Shown piece after piece: positions 6,297 to 14,692 of a DNA stretch of 29,224 bases; position 1 is the stretch's first letter; the number at the start of each line of letters is the position of its first letter. The position numbers and the translations under genes are program-made. The notes below the pieces were generated by a model, which made no database searches, was not told where the DNA came from, and saw only the letters and a list, made by a program, of their open reading frames with translations. The stretch is from assembly GCA_021443045.1 (NCBI GenBank), contig JABUUT010000002.1, forward strand, positions 1-29,224, in the 5' to 3' direction. Source of the DNA: Fibrobacteraceae bacterium. Lineage in GTDB: Bacteria > Fibrobacterota > Fibrobacteria > Fibrobacterales > Fibrobacteraceae.

Positions 6297-8546
6297 CTAA
6301 GCCATTTTGGCGTGGAATGTTCTGTTGATAACATCCAGCTGCTGTTCGCGAGTAAGCTTAATGAAGCGTACAGCGTAGCCCGACACACGAATGGTTAGAG
6401 TGGAATACTTTTCTGGATGTTCCATGGCATCCAGCAGAGTTTCCTTGTGCAGCACATTCACATTAACATGGTAGCCTGTGGCTCGAACAAAGCCATCCAA
6501 GCAGTTGGCAAGATTGGTAATGCGATCTTCCAGATTGTTGCCCAAAGCTTCTGGTGTTGCTGTAGCTGTCCAAGAAATGCCATCCAAGGATGAATCATAA
6601 TCCAGTTTGGCTACAGATGCTCCCGAGGCCACAAAGCCGGAAACATCGCGACCGTTCATGGGATTTGCACCAGGAGCAAAAGGTTCCCCTGCACGGCGAC
6701 CATCTGGAGTATTGCCAGTATTCTTGCCGTACACTACATTAGAAGTAATGGTAAGCACAGACTGGGTAGCCACACTGTTGCGGTATGTCTTTTGCTTTTT
6801 CAGCTTTTCCATAAAGGTGTCCACCAGCATTTTGGCAATACTGTCGGCACGATCATCGTTGTTGCCATACTTGGGGAAATCCCCTTCAATTTTATAGTCG
6901 GTAACAACACCGGATTCATTACGAATGCAAGTAACCTTGGCATACTTAATGGCCGAAAGGGAATCGGCAGCCACAGAGAGGCCTGCAATGCCGCAAGCCA
7001 TGGTGCGAAGGATATCTCTGTCGTGGAGAGCCATTTCGATACGTTCGTAGTAATACTTATCGTGCATGTAATGGATTATGTTTAAAGCCTTTACATAAGT
7101 CTTGGCCAGCCAATCCATCATGGCATCATATTTTTTCATCACTTCATCGTAATCCAGAACATCGCCCTTTACAGGTTCAAAGCCCTTCACCACACAATCG
7201 CCACTAATTTCATCTACACCACCGTTAATGGCGTAAAGCAAAGTCTTAGCCAAATTGGCGCGGGCTCCAAAGAACTGCATCTGCTTACCGACGCGCATTG
7301 CTGAAACGCAGCAGGCAATGGCATAGTCATCACCCCACTTGGGGCGCATCAAGTCATCGGATTCATATTGGATGGCGCTTGTTTCAATGGAAACCTTGGC
7401 ACAGAAACGCTTCCATCCTACCGGCAAATTTTCGGACCAAAGAACAGTCAGGTTTGGTTCTGGTGCGGTTTTTAGATTGTACAAAGTATTGAGAAAACGG
7501 AAACTATTCTTGGTTACCAAAGTGCGGCCATCCAAGCCCATACCACCCAAGGATTCGGTAACCCAAGTGGGGTCGCCACTGAACAGTTCATCGTATTTGG
7601 GTGTGCGAAGGAAACGAACCATGCGGAGTTTAATGACCAAATCGTCAATCATTTCTTGGGCTTCGCTTTCTGTTAGTTTGCCTTCGGCCATGTCACGGGA
7701 AATATAAACATCCAAGAATGTGGAGGTACGTCCAAAAGACATGGCGGCACCATTCTGCTCCTTTACAGAAGCCAAGTAGCCAAAGTAGGTCCACTGAACT
7801 GCTTCCTTTGCCGTCTTTGCAGGAACGGAAATATCAAAGCCATAAGAAGCAGCCATGGCCTTCAATTCGTTTAAGGCGCAAACTTGTTCAGAAAGTTCTT
7901 CACGAGTGCGGATTATGTTTTCATCAAATTCCACATAGTCCAGCTCTGCCTTTTCTTTCAACTTTTGTTGAATAAGAAAATCAACACCATAGAGGGCCAC
8001 GCGACGATAGTCACCAATAATACGGCCTCGTCCATAAGCATCGGGAAGCCCTGTAATAACGTGGGACTTGCGGCAAGCGCGAATTTCAGGGCTGTACACA
8101 TCAAAAACTCCCTGATTGTGGGTTTTGCGGTACTTGGTGTACACTTCCTGAATTTTTGGATCCATGGGATAACCATAAGTGTCCAAACTTTCTTGCACCA
8201 TGCGAAGGCCTCCATTAGGGGCTATGGCACGTTTGAGAGGGGCATCGGTCTGAAGGCCAACAATCACTTCATTTTCTTTATCAATGTAGCCGGGTTTGTG
8301 GGCTGTAATAGAAGTACCCACTTCTGTAGATATGTCGAGAACACCCTTCTTTAATTCAGCGGCAAAAAGATCTTTGATTTTGCCACTCATCAATTTGGAG
8401 GTACGTTCCGTAGGGCCGCTCAAGAAGGAATCATCGCCTTCGTAGGGAGTGTAGTTGTCTTGAATAAAGTCTCTAACATTTACGGCATCGCGCCAAGACT
8501 CACCTTTAAAGCCACGCCAGGCTTCTTCATTTTTTACTTCGCTCAT
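6297..8546 (-). CDS. pflB: Formate C-acetyltransferase (pyruvate formate-lyase)
   Basis: This 749-residue glycyl-radical enzyme converts pyruvate and CoA to acetyl-CoA and formate in anaerobic fermentation. The catalytic cysteine pair is visible as IACCVSAM (Cys412-Cys413). The radical glycine lies in RVSGYAV (Gly723), and the stretch VGKQMQFFGARANLAK is nearly the E. coli PflB sequence, so this is a true PFL rather than another glycyl-radical enzyme. Length is close to the usual 760. The start has AAAGGA about 6 nt upstream. The activating radical-SAM enzyme PflA is not in the window. The gene lies 63 nt downstream of purT on the same strand with no terminator between them, so the two may share a transcript. 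A strong hairpin follows the stop. Confidence 0.97.
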   Translation of the reverse strand: MSEVKNEEAWRGFKGESWRDAVNVRDFIQDNYTPYEGDDSFLSGPTERTSKLMSGKIKDLFAAELKKGVLDISTEVGTSITAHKPGYIDKENEVIVGLQTDAPLKRAIAPNGGLRMVQESLDTYGYPMDPKIQEVYTKYRKTHNQGVFDVYSPEIRACRKSHVITGLPDAYGRGRIIGDYRRVALYGVDFLIQQKLKEKAELDYVEFDENIIRTREELSEQVCALNELKAMAASYGFDISVPAKTAKEAVQWTYFGYLASVKEQNGAAMSFGRTSTFLDVYISRDMAEGKLTESEAQEMIDDLVIKLRMVRFLRTPKYDELFSGDPTWVTESLGGMGLDGRTLVTKNSFRFLNTLYNLKTAPEPNLTVLWSENLPVGWKRFCAKVSIETSAIQYESDDLMRPKWGDDYAIACCVSAMRVGKQMQFFGARANLAKTLLYAINGGVDEISGDCVVKGFEPVKGDVLDYDEVMKKYDAMMDWLAKTYVKALNIIHYMHDKYYYERIEMALHDRDILRTMACGIAGLSVAADSLSAIKYAKVTCIRNESGVVTDYKIEGDFPKYGNNDDRADSIAKMLVDTFMEKLKKQKTYRNSVATQSVLTITSNVVYGKNTGNTPDGRRAGEPFAPGANPMNGRDVSGFVASGASVAKLDYDSSLDGISWTATATPEALGNNLEDRITNLANCLDGFVRATGYHVNVNVLHKETLLDAMEHPEKYSTLTIRVSGYAVRFIKLTREQQLDVINRTFHAKMA

Positions 8547-8609
8547 CTTTTATCCTTTGTTCATTATTTTTTTACTTAGTCTCAAACAGGGGCAAAACTT
8601 TGTTCGTAA

Positions 8610-9794
8610 TTACAGTTTTACAACAACCTTTTCACGCATTTCCATTACGGTTTTCTTGGCTTCTTCCACAGAATTTCGCCGGGCAAGCAGCACACCCATA
8701 CGACGGTGGCCATTGAGCACAGGCTTTCCGAACAAACGAATGGAAGTATCCTTTTCGGCCAACACTTCCTGAAGGCCTCCGAACACAACCTGGTTGGACT
8801 CGCCTTCCAAAACAATTGCCTTAGAAGCCGATGGACCATGGAAAGCGATGTTTGGAATAGGAAGCCCAAGAATAGCGCGAGCATGAAGTGCAAATTCAGA
8901 CAGGTCCTGAGAAATGAGCGTCACCATGCCGGTATCGTGTGGACGAGGGCTCACTTCACTAAACAACACTTCATCTTTGCAAACAAAAAGCTCAACACCA
9001 AATATGCCACGTCCGCCCAAAGCATCGGTAACCTTTTTGGCAATGTCCTTAGCTTTTTCCAACAGTTCAGGCTTCATAGGCTGCGGCTGCCAGGATTCCT
9101 GGTAGTCGCCCCCCACCTGGTGGTGGCCGATGGGTTCCAAGAAAGACGTTCCGCCAACGTGGCGCACCGTAAGAAGGGTAATTTCGTAATCAAAGGGAAC
9201 AAAACCTTCAACAATAACACGGCTGGCCGCTCCTGTGCGCCCTCCAGTTTGGGAAATGTTCCAGGAATTTTCAATGTCTGCTTCAGTTTTAATAACGCTC
9301 TGCCCGTGGCCGGAAGAACTCATTACAGGCTTGATAACGCAGGGAATACCAATTTCCTTGACGGCAGCCTTGAATTCTTCATAGGAATCAGCAAACTTGT
9401 ATGGAGAAGTTTTAAGCCCCAGTTCTTCTGCAGCCAAACGACGGATACCCTCGCGGTTCATGGTCAACTTGGTAGCCTTGGCAGTAGGAATCACATTGAA
9501 ACCTTCCTTTTCCAGTTCCACCAAAGTGTCCGTGGCAATAGCTTCCACTTCGGGCACAATGTAGTTGGGTTTTTCCTTTTCTATCACCTGGCGAAGAGCG
9601 TTACCATCCAGCATGTTGATGACATAGGAACGATGAGCCACCTGCATGCCTGGAGCATTTTCATAGCGGTCTACAGCAACCACTTCAACACCAAGACGCA
9701 TCATTTCAATAATGACTTCCTTGCCTAATTCACCAGCTCCACAAAACAGAACTTTTGTGGCGGACGGACTTAACGGGGTACCTATTTCAAACAT
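8610..9794 (-). CDS. purT: Formate-dependent phosphoribosylglycinamide formyltransferase (PurT)
   Basis: This 394-residue ATP-grasp enzyme makes formyl-GAR from GAR, ATP and formate in purine synthesis, bypassing folate-dependent PurN. It matches E. coli PurT along its length. Examples are GAGELGKEVIIE (N-terminal), AHRSYVINMLDGNALR, KLTMNREGIRRLAAEEL, PVMSSSGHGQS (ATP-grasp loop), FGVELFVC and SEVSPRPHDTGMVTL. The ATG at 9794 is preferred: AAGGAG lies 6 nt upstream, whereas the in-frame TTG at 9797 is too close. The upstream minus-strand leader is A/T-rich (TATTATTATATTTT) and may hold the promoter, but no clear -35 is seen. It is followed by pflB, whose product formate is PurT's substrate. 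Confidence 0.97.
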   Translation of the reverse strand: MFEIGTPLSPSATKVLFCGAGELGKEVIIEMMRLGVEVVAVDRYENAPGMQVAHRSYVINMLDGNALRQVIEKEKPNYIVPEVEAIATDTLVELEKEGFNVIPTAKATKLTMNREGIRRLAAEELGLKTSPYKFADSYEEFKAAVKEIGIPCVIKPVMSSSGHGQSVIKTEADIENSWNISQTGGRTGAASRVIVEGFVPFDYEITLLTVRHVGGTSFLEPIGHHQVGGDYQESWQPQPMKPELLEKAKDIAKKVTDALGGRGIFGVELFVCKDEVLFSEVSPRPHDTGMVTLISQDLSEFALHARAILGLPIPNIAFHGPSASKAIVLEGESNQVVFGGLQEVLAEKDTSIRLFGKPVLNGHRRMGVLLARRNSVEEAKKTVMEMREKVVVKL

Positions 9795-10016
9795 CAAAGA
9801 CTCCTTCGAAAATTCACCTAAAATATAATAATAGAAGGGACAAAATAAAAGACTAAAAAATTCAAAAATTACAACATCTTGTATTTAAGCAACAGTATCA
9901 TCCACAATATATTGGGGTAGACCTAGGTAGCTGGTTTAAACAAAAATGTAAAATCACGCCCCACAAAGGAGCATAAGAGTCTCTAAGTTATTGAGTAACA
10001 AGAAGATAAAGTAACA
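9795..10016. other. Non-coding gap between the OMP gene and purT
   Basis: This 222-nt A/T-rich stretch is non-coding. It should contain the purT promoter on the minus strand and the 3' end of the outer-membrane protein gene. I see no strong hairpin with a T-run, no RNA gene and no repeat. Confidence 0.6.
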
Positions 10017-11573
10017 TTAAAATTTTGAATCAATGGGATTAAAGTTAACCTTTATACCAGAGTTTACCCACCCATCTACCCCATCTTCACCTACGATGTG
10101 GTCCAAATTTTCGTACCTGCGAAGCCCACCACCCAAATAAAAGCCAAACCATTCATTCACCCTCTGAGAGTATTGAAGGTCGGCAATGTATTGAGCCTCT
10201 TCCACCCCGGAAGTGGAATTTTCGGTGGCTATGGCTATATCATAGTCGGTATAAAGTTCCTTGTCGCCCTGACGGAGCCACGCCAGGTTCAACACCACTG
10301 TGTGCTGTTTATATTTCCACCCCAAATCCAGCCAAAGGTCCATGGCATCGGAACCACGGCGATACCCAATGGGGTAGTCCACAAAGAACATGTCTGCAAA
10401 GTCGGGGTCTCCTTGATCCCGATAATTGCTGCGGTACAGACGGCGGCTTGAATACTCCAAAAGCGGCAGGCGCCCATTGTTGTAAACCGGATCGGTGCGA
10501 ACCACATCAAAACGAAAAGAAAATGTGCCTCGGCCTGTAGGAATTTCTTGGTTGTAGCCTACCAAGTAGCTAATCATGGAACGGTTTGATGCGCCCCCAT
10601 TTTCGCCCACAGGACTGTTGATGTCTTCAATGTTAACTTGTCCATAAAAAGCGGAGTACCTAGCCGGAGTAAGACCCAATTCTAGAGTTGTTACGGCCTT
10701 GGTATAGCCTCCTGCAAAGTTGTTGTGGAGAAACATAAAGGGATTTAAAGAACGGAATTCAAGTTCCTTTCCACCAACCATACTTTCTTCAATAACGTAG
10801 GCCCAAAAATGACTCGTCTTAATTCCAATACGATGATAAACCAAATTTTTCACATTGTCATCGTAAATGCGGTCACGCTGGTTACTGGCCTGCTTGTCAC
10901 GCTCAGGGCATTTTTGTTGAGCGGCCTCGCTGCCTTCTGGAGGGCATTGGGTTTCTGGGTCAATGACATCGTTAAAAAGCCAAGCATTCAAAGAACTGAC
11001 CATAAAATCGTAGCGGAAAATTCCTGGTTCAAATTTCCAGAGAAAAGCATCGTGGTACGGAGTTCCCCCCAAGGTAAGGTCGTTGGGAGAAACGGTGAGT
11101 TCTGGCTTAAAACGCCCTACTTTTACATACCCAACCCCATAGTCGTATTGAGCGTATCCCTTAATGGGTACTGCAATGTCTAGTTCGCTGGGTTTGTAGG
11201 TAAAATTGCTTTTCAAATCGCTATCGTACCAAGCTTCAACATCTTTGCGAAGGGGAGCCTCCATTAAAAAATGAAAATCTTTGTAACCGGCTCTAAAAGT
11301 AAGGGTAAAAAAGGGCTGTATGTGGTCTTCGTAGCTTCGGGCTGTTTCCAGTGGCACCCGAAGGCCCCGCCAGTTGCTACCGTAACGCTCCACCGTGTCT
11401 ACAGCAAAAACCCCTGCAGTAGGCCCTCCATTCAATCCAAAATTAAAGTCAGTGCCAATCTGCACATATCCATTTTCGTAGGAATCTCGCGGCAACATTT
11501 CTTGAGCCACAGAAATTTCCCAAAGCAGGAGCAGGCATAGGATTAAAACTTTGCAACATCGGCAGCACATCAT
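10017..11573 (-). CDS. Predicted outer-membrane beta-barrel protein of unknown function
   Basis: The protein has 518 residues from the ATG at 11573. The reading frame is open to 11720, but the ftsZ terminator (11648-11688) lies inside that extension. The signal peptide also starts at MMCCRCCKVLIL, so 11573 (or 11570) is the better start. The signal sequence is unusually cysteine-rich (five Cys in its first 13 residues) and should be cut near SVA-QEM. The mature protein alternates polar and aromatic residues in strand-like segments (YVKVGRFKPEL, FGFYLGGGLRRYENL) and ends in phenylalanine (DSKF). That is the usual C-terminal signature of barrels inserted by the BAM complex. A loop near the middle carries two Cys (ETQCPPEGSEAAQQKCPE). 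I do not recognise the family; a porin or polysaccharide-related barrel is a guess. It stands alone between ftsZ and purT. Confidence 0.7.
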   Translation of the reverse strand: MMCCRCCKVLILCLLLLWEISVAQEMLPRDSYENGYVQIGTDFNFGLNGGPTAGVFAVDTVERYGSNWRGLRVPLETARSYEDHIQPFFTLTFRAGYKDFHFLMEAPLRKDVEAWYDSDLKSNFTYKPSELDIAVPIKGYAQYDYGVGYVKVGRFKPELTVSPNDLTLGGTPYHDAFLWKFEPGIFRYDFMVSSLNAWLFNDVIDPETQCPPEGSEAAQQKCPERDKQASNQRDRIYDDNVKNLVYHRIGIKTSHFWAYVIEESMVGGKELEFRSLNPFMFLHNNFAGGYTKAVTTLELGLTPARYSAFYGQVNIEDINSPVGENGGASNRSMISYLVGYNQEIPTGRGTFSFRFDVVRTDPVYNNGRLPLLEYSSRRLYRSNYRDQGDPDFADMFFVDYPIGYRRGSDAMDLWLDLGWKYKQHTVVLNLAWLRQGDKELYTDYDIAIATENSTSGVEEAQYIADLQYSQRVNEWFGFYLGGGLRRYENLDHIVGEDGVDGWVNSGIKVNFNPIDSKF

Positions 11574-11580
11574 ACAAGGA

Positions 11581-11586
11581 ATTATA
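11581..11586 (-). promoter_or_regulatory. Consensus -10 box (TATAAT) just upstream of the OMP gene
   Basis: TATAAT on the minus strand ends 7 nt before the ATG at 11573. A promoter here would start transcription at or next to the start codon. No good -35 lies at 17 nt spacing (the nearest TTGCAA is 20 nt away), so the call is tentative. Confidence 0.4.
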
Positions 11587-11647
11587 GTAAAAAAAACATA
11601 GGCTAGTTGCAATTGACCACCAATAACTTGCAGCACCTGCCAAAACA

Positions 11648-11688
11648 CAAAAAAAGGACCGTCCAGGCAGGGAGACCCAGACGATCCT
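11648..11688 (-). terminator. Intrinsic terminator ending the dcw cluster (after ftsZ)
   Basis: On the minus strand AGGATCGTCTGG and CCTGGACGGTCCT form a stem of about 13 bp including G-U pairs, around a short C/T-rich loop. Seven T follow directly. It lies 60 nt beyond the ftsZ stop codon. Confidence 0.85.
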
Positions 11689-11701
11689 CTTTTGTTGTGG
11701 T

Positions 11702-11722
11702 GGATGCACGGGTAATGCATCC
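11702..11722. other. Extra hairpin in the ftsZ 3' untranslated region
   Basis: GGATGCA-CGGGTAA-TGCATCC is a perfect 7-bp stem between the ftsZ stop and the terminator. It has no T-run in the minus direction, so it is more likely a 3'-UTR structure than a terminator. Confidence 0.5.
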
Positions 11723-11748
11723 GTTGTGAGTGTTTAATTTTTTAACAA

Positions 11749-13398
11749 CTAGAAGTCACCCGAATTCATATTTGCACGAAGGAATGCAGGCATATCATAG
11801 TCAATTCCCTTCTGCTTAATAGAGTCTTCTGGTTGTTGCGATTGCATTGTAGCCTGGGGCATCATCGATACACTAGGCTTTACCGTAGGTTCGGAAATTC
11901 CTTTGCGCATGTATGCCGGCTGGTTGTAGATGTCTTCATCAGCTACGCCAGAAAATTCTTCGGTTTGAGGCGTATGTCTCACAGCTGCAGTAGGAGCAGT
12001 AGCCACTGCAGTTTGTGTTGCAACAACAATTTCTTCTTCAACGGCAGCATTCTTGGCATTAAAGCCGGGATGGCCAAAAGAAGTTTCTGCATCGGCGCGA
12101 ATTACGGCAGGAACAACAGTTGTCGAGAATGGCAATTTGGAAGACTCCAAAACCTCAGCGGGGCTTTCTGCCTTTGGAGCTGCTACAGAGCCTTGAGCCA
12201 ACTGAAAGAAATTAGTGGCTGTGGGGCGTGGTGTTGCCTCTACCGGTTTTGAAGCTACCGTAGGCTGGTTCATTGTAGGAGCACCAACAGAAGAAGAAAT
12301 GGATTTTTCAGGAACACTTGGAACAGGCCGCGGAGTTGGGGCTGTAAAAGTATTCGAAGCAAACATTGGCTTTGTAGAATTGTATGCTGTGGTTCCGCCG
12401 CAACCTGTGGCAATAATGGTAATGCAAACCTTATCACCCAATTCTGGAACAATGATATCACCGAAAATAATGTTAGGATTGTTCTTGTCACTTACAGCAT
12501 CGTGAATGTGTTCCATGGCTTCGTTTAATTCCAACAAGGAGAAGTTTTCACCATGGGAAACGTTAACCAACACGCCTGTGGCACCATCCACATTAATGTC
12601 TTCCAGCAATGGCGAAGAAAGTGCTATGTCTGTAGCCTTAATGCCACGGCCTTCACCTTCTGCAATACCAGTACCCATCAGGGCGCTGCCACCGTTCTGC
12701 ATCACAGTATGAATATCATTAAAGTCCACATGAATAAGGCCATGACGGAACATGATATCACAAATGCTGCGAACCGCATTACCCAAAATTTCGTCAGTCA
12801 GTCTAAAGGCACCATCCAAAGTCAAAGTTTTGTCGGTGCTCTGAACCACATTCAAAAGTTTCTGGTTGTCCACCACAATAATGGTGTCTACCGAACCACG
12901 AAGATTCTTGATACCTTCCAAAGCCAATTCAGTACGACGCTTACCTTCAAAGCCAAACGGCTTGGTAACCACACCCACTGTAAGAATACCCAAGTCACGA
13001 GCCACAGAGCCCACAATGGGGGCTGCACCAGTACCGGTTCCACCGCCCATGCCAGCGGTAACAAAAATAAGGTCGGCTCCACGCATGGCTTCCTTAAGAT
13101 CTTCCACATTTTCTTCGGCAGCTTCCTTACCCTTTTCTGGCTTCATGCCTGCACCCAGATTCTTTGTGACCTTTTGGCCAATAGGAATCTTATGGTCGGC
13201 AAGACTCAGCTCCAAAGCCTTGGCATCGGTATTAACGGCGTAATATTCTACACCCTTAATGTTCATCTTCACCATACGATTAACGGTGTTTCCACCAGCG
13301 CCACCAACGCCAAAGACTTTTACCTTGGCATCGTTGGACGAATCGTCAGCCACAATGTGAGACACAGTCTCGATATCGATGTTTTCGAATTCACTCAT
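11749..13398 (-). CDS. ftsZ: Cell division protein FtsZ
   Basis: This 549-residue tubulin-like GTPase forms the cytokinetic ring. The GTP-binding motif is GMGGGTGTGAAP (117-127 region), with the N-terminal glycine-rich GVGGAGGNTVN (30-40). The T7 loop that completes the neighbouring active site reads HVDFNDI (226-232). The folded core ends near residue 342. The low-complexity linker then runs to about 530 and is rich in Ala, Pro, Thr and Val, about 185 residues against about 50 in E. coli. The C-terminal peptide DYDMPAFLR (533-541) matches the conserved FtsA/ZipA-binding tail. GGGAGA lies about 7 nt before the ATG. The gene is last in the cluster, 46 nt after ftsA, and is followed by an intrinsic terminator. 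Confidence 0.98.
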   Translation of the reverse strand: MSEFENIDIETVSHIVADDSSNDAKVKVFGVGGAGGNTVNRMVKMNIKGVEYYAVNTDAKALELSLADHKIPIGQKVTKNLGAGMKPEKGKEAAEENVEDLKEAMRGADLIFVTAGMGGGTGTGAAPIVGSVARDLGILTVGVVTKPFGFEGKRRTELALEGIKNLRGSVDTIIVVDNQKLLNVVQSTDKTLTLDGAFRLTDEILGNAVRSICDIMFRHGLIHVDFNDIHTVMQNGGSALMGTGIAEGEGRGIKATDIALSSPLLEDINVDGATGVLVNVSHGENFSLLELNEAMEHIHDAVSDKNNPNIIFGDIIVPELGDKVCITIIATGCGGTTAYNSTKPMFASNTFTAPTPRPVPSVPEKSISSSVGAPTMNQPTVASKPVEATPRPTATNFFQLAQGSVAAPKAESPAEVLESSKLPFSTTVVPAVIRADAETSFGHPGFNAKNAAVEEEIVVATQTAVATAPTAAVRHTPQTEEFSGVADEDIYNQPAYMRKGISEPTVKPSVSMMPQATMQSQQPEDSIKQKGIDYDMPAFLRANMNSGDF

Positions 13399-13444
13399 AG
13401 TTATTCTCCCTGAATTGAGTGTGATTGTTGTTGTTAAAAATTTG

Positions 13445-14692
13445 TTAGAAATAGATTTTTATCAAGTCCTTCAACCGCTGGCCAAACTTCTTTACGGTTA
13501 CCGCAATTTGAGTTCCCGTTTCGTGACGTTTGTTTTCGCGGCGCTGTTTGGCAGCAAAATAGAGAAGGCCAATGCCTGTTGCATAGGAAGGCCTCTGGTA
13601 AGCATCCTGTATTCCAGTCATCCCCTTGGGGTGGCCAATTCGTGCTGGCTTGTTGAACACCTTTTCTGCAATAGCATCAATGCCATCTAAATTGCAACAC
13701 CCTCCAGTTAGCACAATACCGCCATTCACTAGGCTATCCACATGATTTTTCTTCATGTCGTTTGCTAGAAGAGTAAAAATTTCTTGCACACGAGCATTAA
13801 TGACCTGGGCCAACAACTTTTGAGAACATTCCATTTCTGGACGCTCCCCAATGGCGGGCACAGGGAATGTGGCATCCTCAATCAAGTTGCTGATTTTGCA
13901 GGTACCGTATTTTCGCTTTACTTCTTCTGCCTTAGATAATGGTATAGGCACCTTGAGGCACTTGGAAATGTCCCTTGTAATGCAATCTCCTGCCAAATCA
14001 AGAGAAGCGGTGTAACGGACCGTAGAGTTGGTTCCCAAGAAAACGGCAACATCGGCAGAGCCCGCACCAATATCAATTACAGCCACGCCCAATTCCCTTT
14101 CATCATCGGTAAGCACGGCACAAGCGGCAGCCAAAGGCTCCAGCACAAAACCCGCCACATTCATTCCAGCCCGTTCTACGGTCTTGGCCAAATTCTTAAT
14201 CACATTAGATCGAGCCGAAACAATTTGAACATCAACTTCCAAACGTTTTCCGCTCCAACCCTTAGGATTTTTTATGCCAGATTGTCCATCCAAGGTAAAA
14301 TCCCCAGGAAACACATGGATAATTTCTCCGGCCGCCTCGGCAATAGTACTCGCCTGCTTCACAATTTCTTCAATATCGCAATCACGCACTTCACCCGTGG
14401 GAAGCGTCAAAATTCCCTTCGACTTAAAGGAGAGTACATGGCTGCCAGCAATGCCCACATAAATGTCATGAACATCCACGCTTGTTGCATCTTCCAACAA
14501 TGTTGCCGCCTCTTTCAAGCATTCAATTTGCTCGTCAATATTATCAGGCTTAGTCAAATTATAGTCACCGCACTCAATAACGCGTACGGAATCTCCTTCA
14601 ATACGACCACCGAACAGATTAATTTTCGAAGACCCCACATCCAGCCCGAAAATAAAGTCTTCCTTCTTGACTATGTTCTGTTTGTTATCCAT
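13445..14692 (-). CDS. ftsA: Cell division protein FtsA
   Basis: FtsA is an actin-like ATPase that tethers FtsZ to the membrane. The start at 14692 (MDNKQNIVKKEDF) gives 415 residues and is chosen because AAGAGG lies 7 nt upstream; the frame is open to 14785 but that would run far back into ftsQ. Visible features are the phosphate-1 loop FGLDVGSSK near the N-terminus, an SHV-type FtsA region (VGIAGSHVLSF), phosphate-2 AVIDIGAGSADVAVF, and the adenosine loop GIVLTGGCCNLDGI. The C-terminal amphipathic helix VKKFGQRLKDLIKIYF fits membrane targeting. The start overlaps the ftsQ stop by 8 nt. Confidence 0.95.
   Translation of the reverse strand: MDNKQNIVKKEDFIFGLDVGSSKINLFGGRIEGDSVRVIECGDYNLTKPDNIDEQIECLKEAATLLEDATSVDVHDIYVGIAGSHVLSFKSKGILTLPTGEVRDCDIEEIVKQASTIAEAAGEIIHVFPGDFTLDGQSGIKNPKGWSGKRLEVDVQIVSARSNVIKNLAKTVERAGMNVAGFVLEPLAAACAVLTDDERELGVAVIDIGAGSADVAVFLGTNSTVRYTASLDLAGDCITRDISKCLKVPIPLSKAEEVKRKYGTCKISNLIEDATFPVPAIGERPEMECSQKLLAQVINARVQEIFTLLANDMKKNHVDSLVNGGIVLTGGCCNLDGIDAIAEKVFNKPARIGHPKGMTGIQDAYQRPSYATGIGLLYFAAKQRRENKRHETGTQIAVTVKKFGQRLKDLIKIYF

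Noticed and set aside
8706..9728. Long plus-strand open frame (340 codons) opposite purT
   Set aside because: purT on the other strand matches its family along its full length. The antisense frame has no recognisable motif.
11574..11720. N-terminal extension of the OMP gene to 11720
   Set aside because: It would contain the ftsZ terminator hairpin and T-run, and would place the signal peptide 50 residues inside the protein.
12553..13413. Long plus-strand open frame opposite ftsZ
   Set aside because: It is His/Asn/Thr-rich, as expected for the reverse complement of a conserved coding sequence, and ftsZ is certain.
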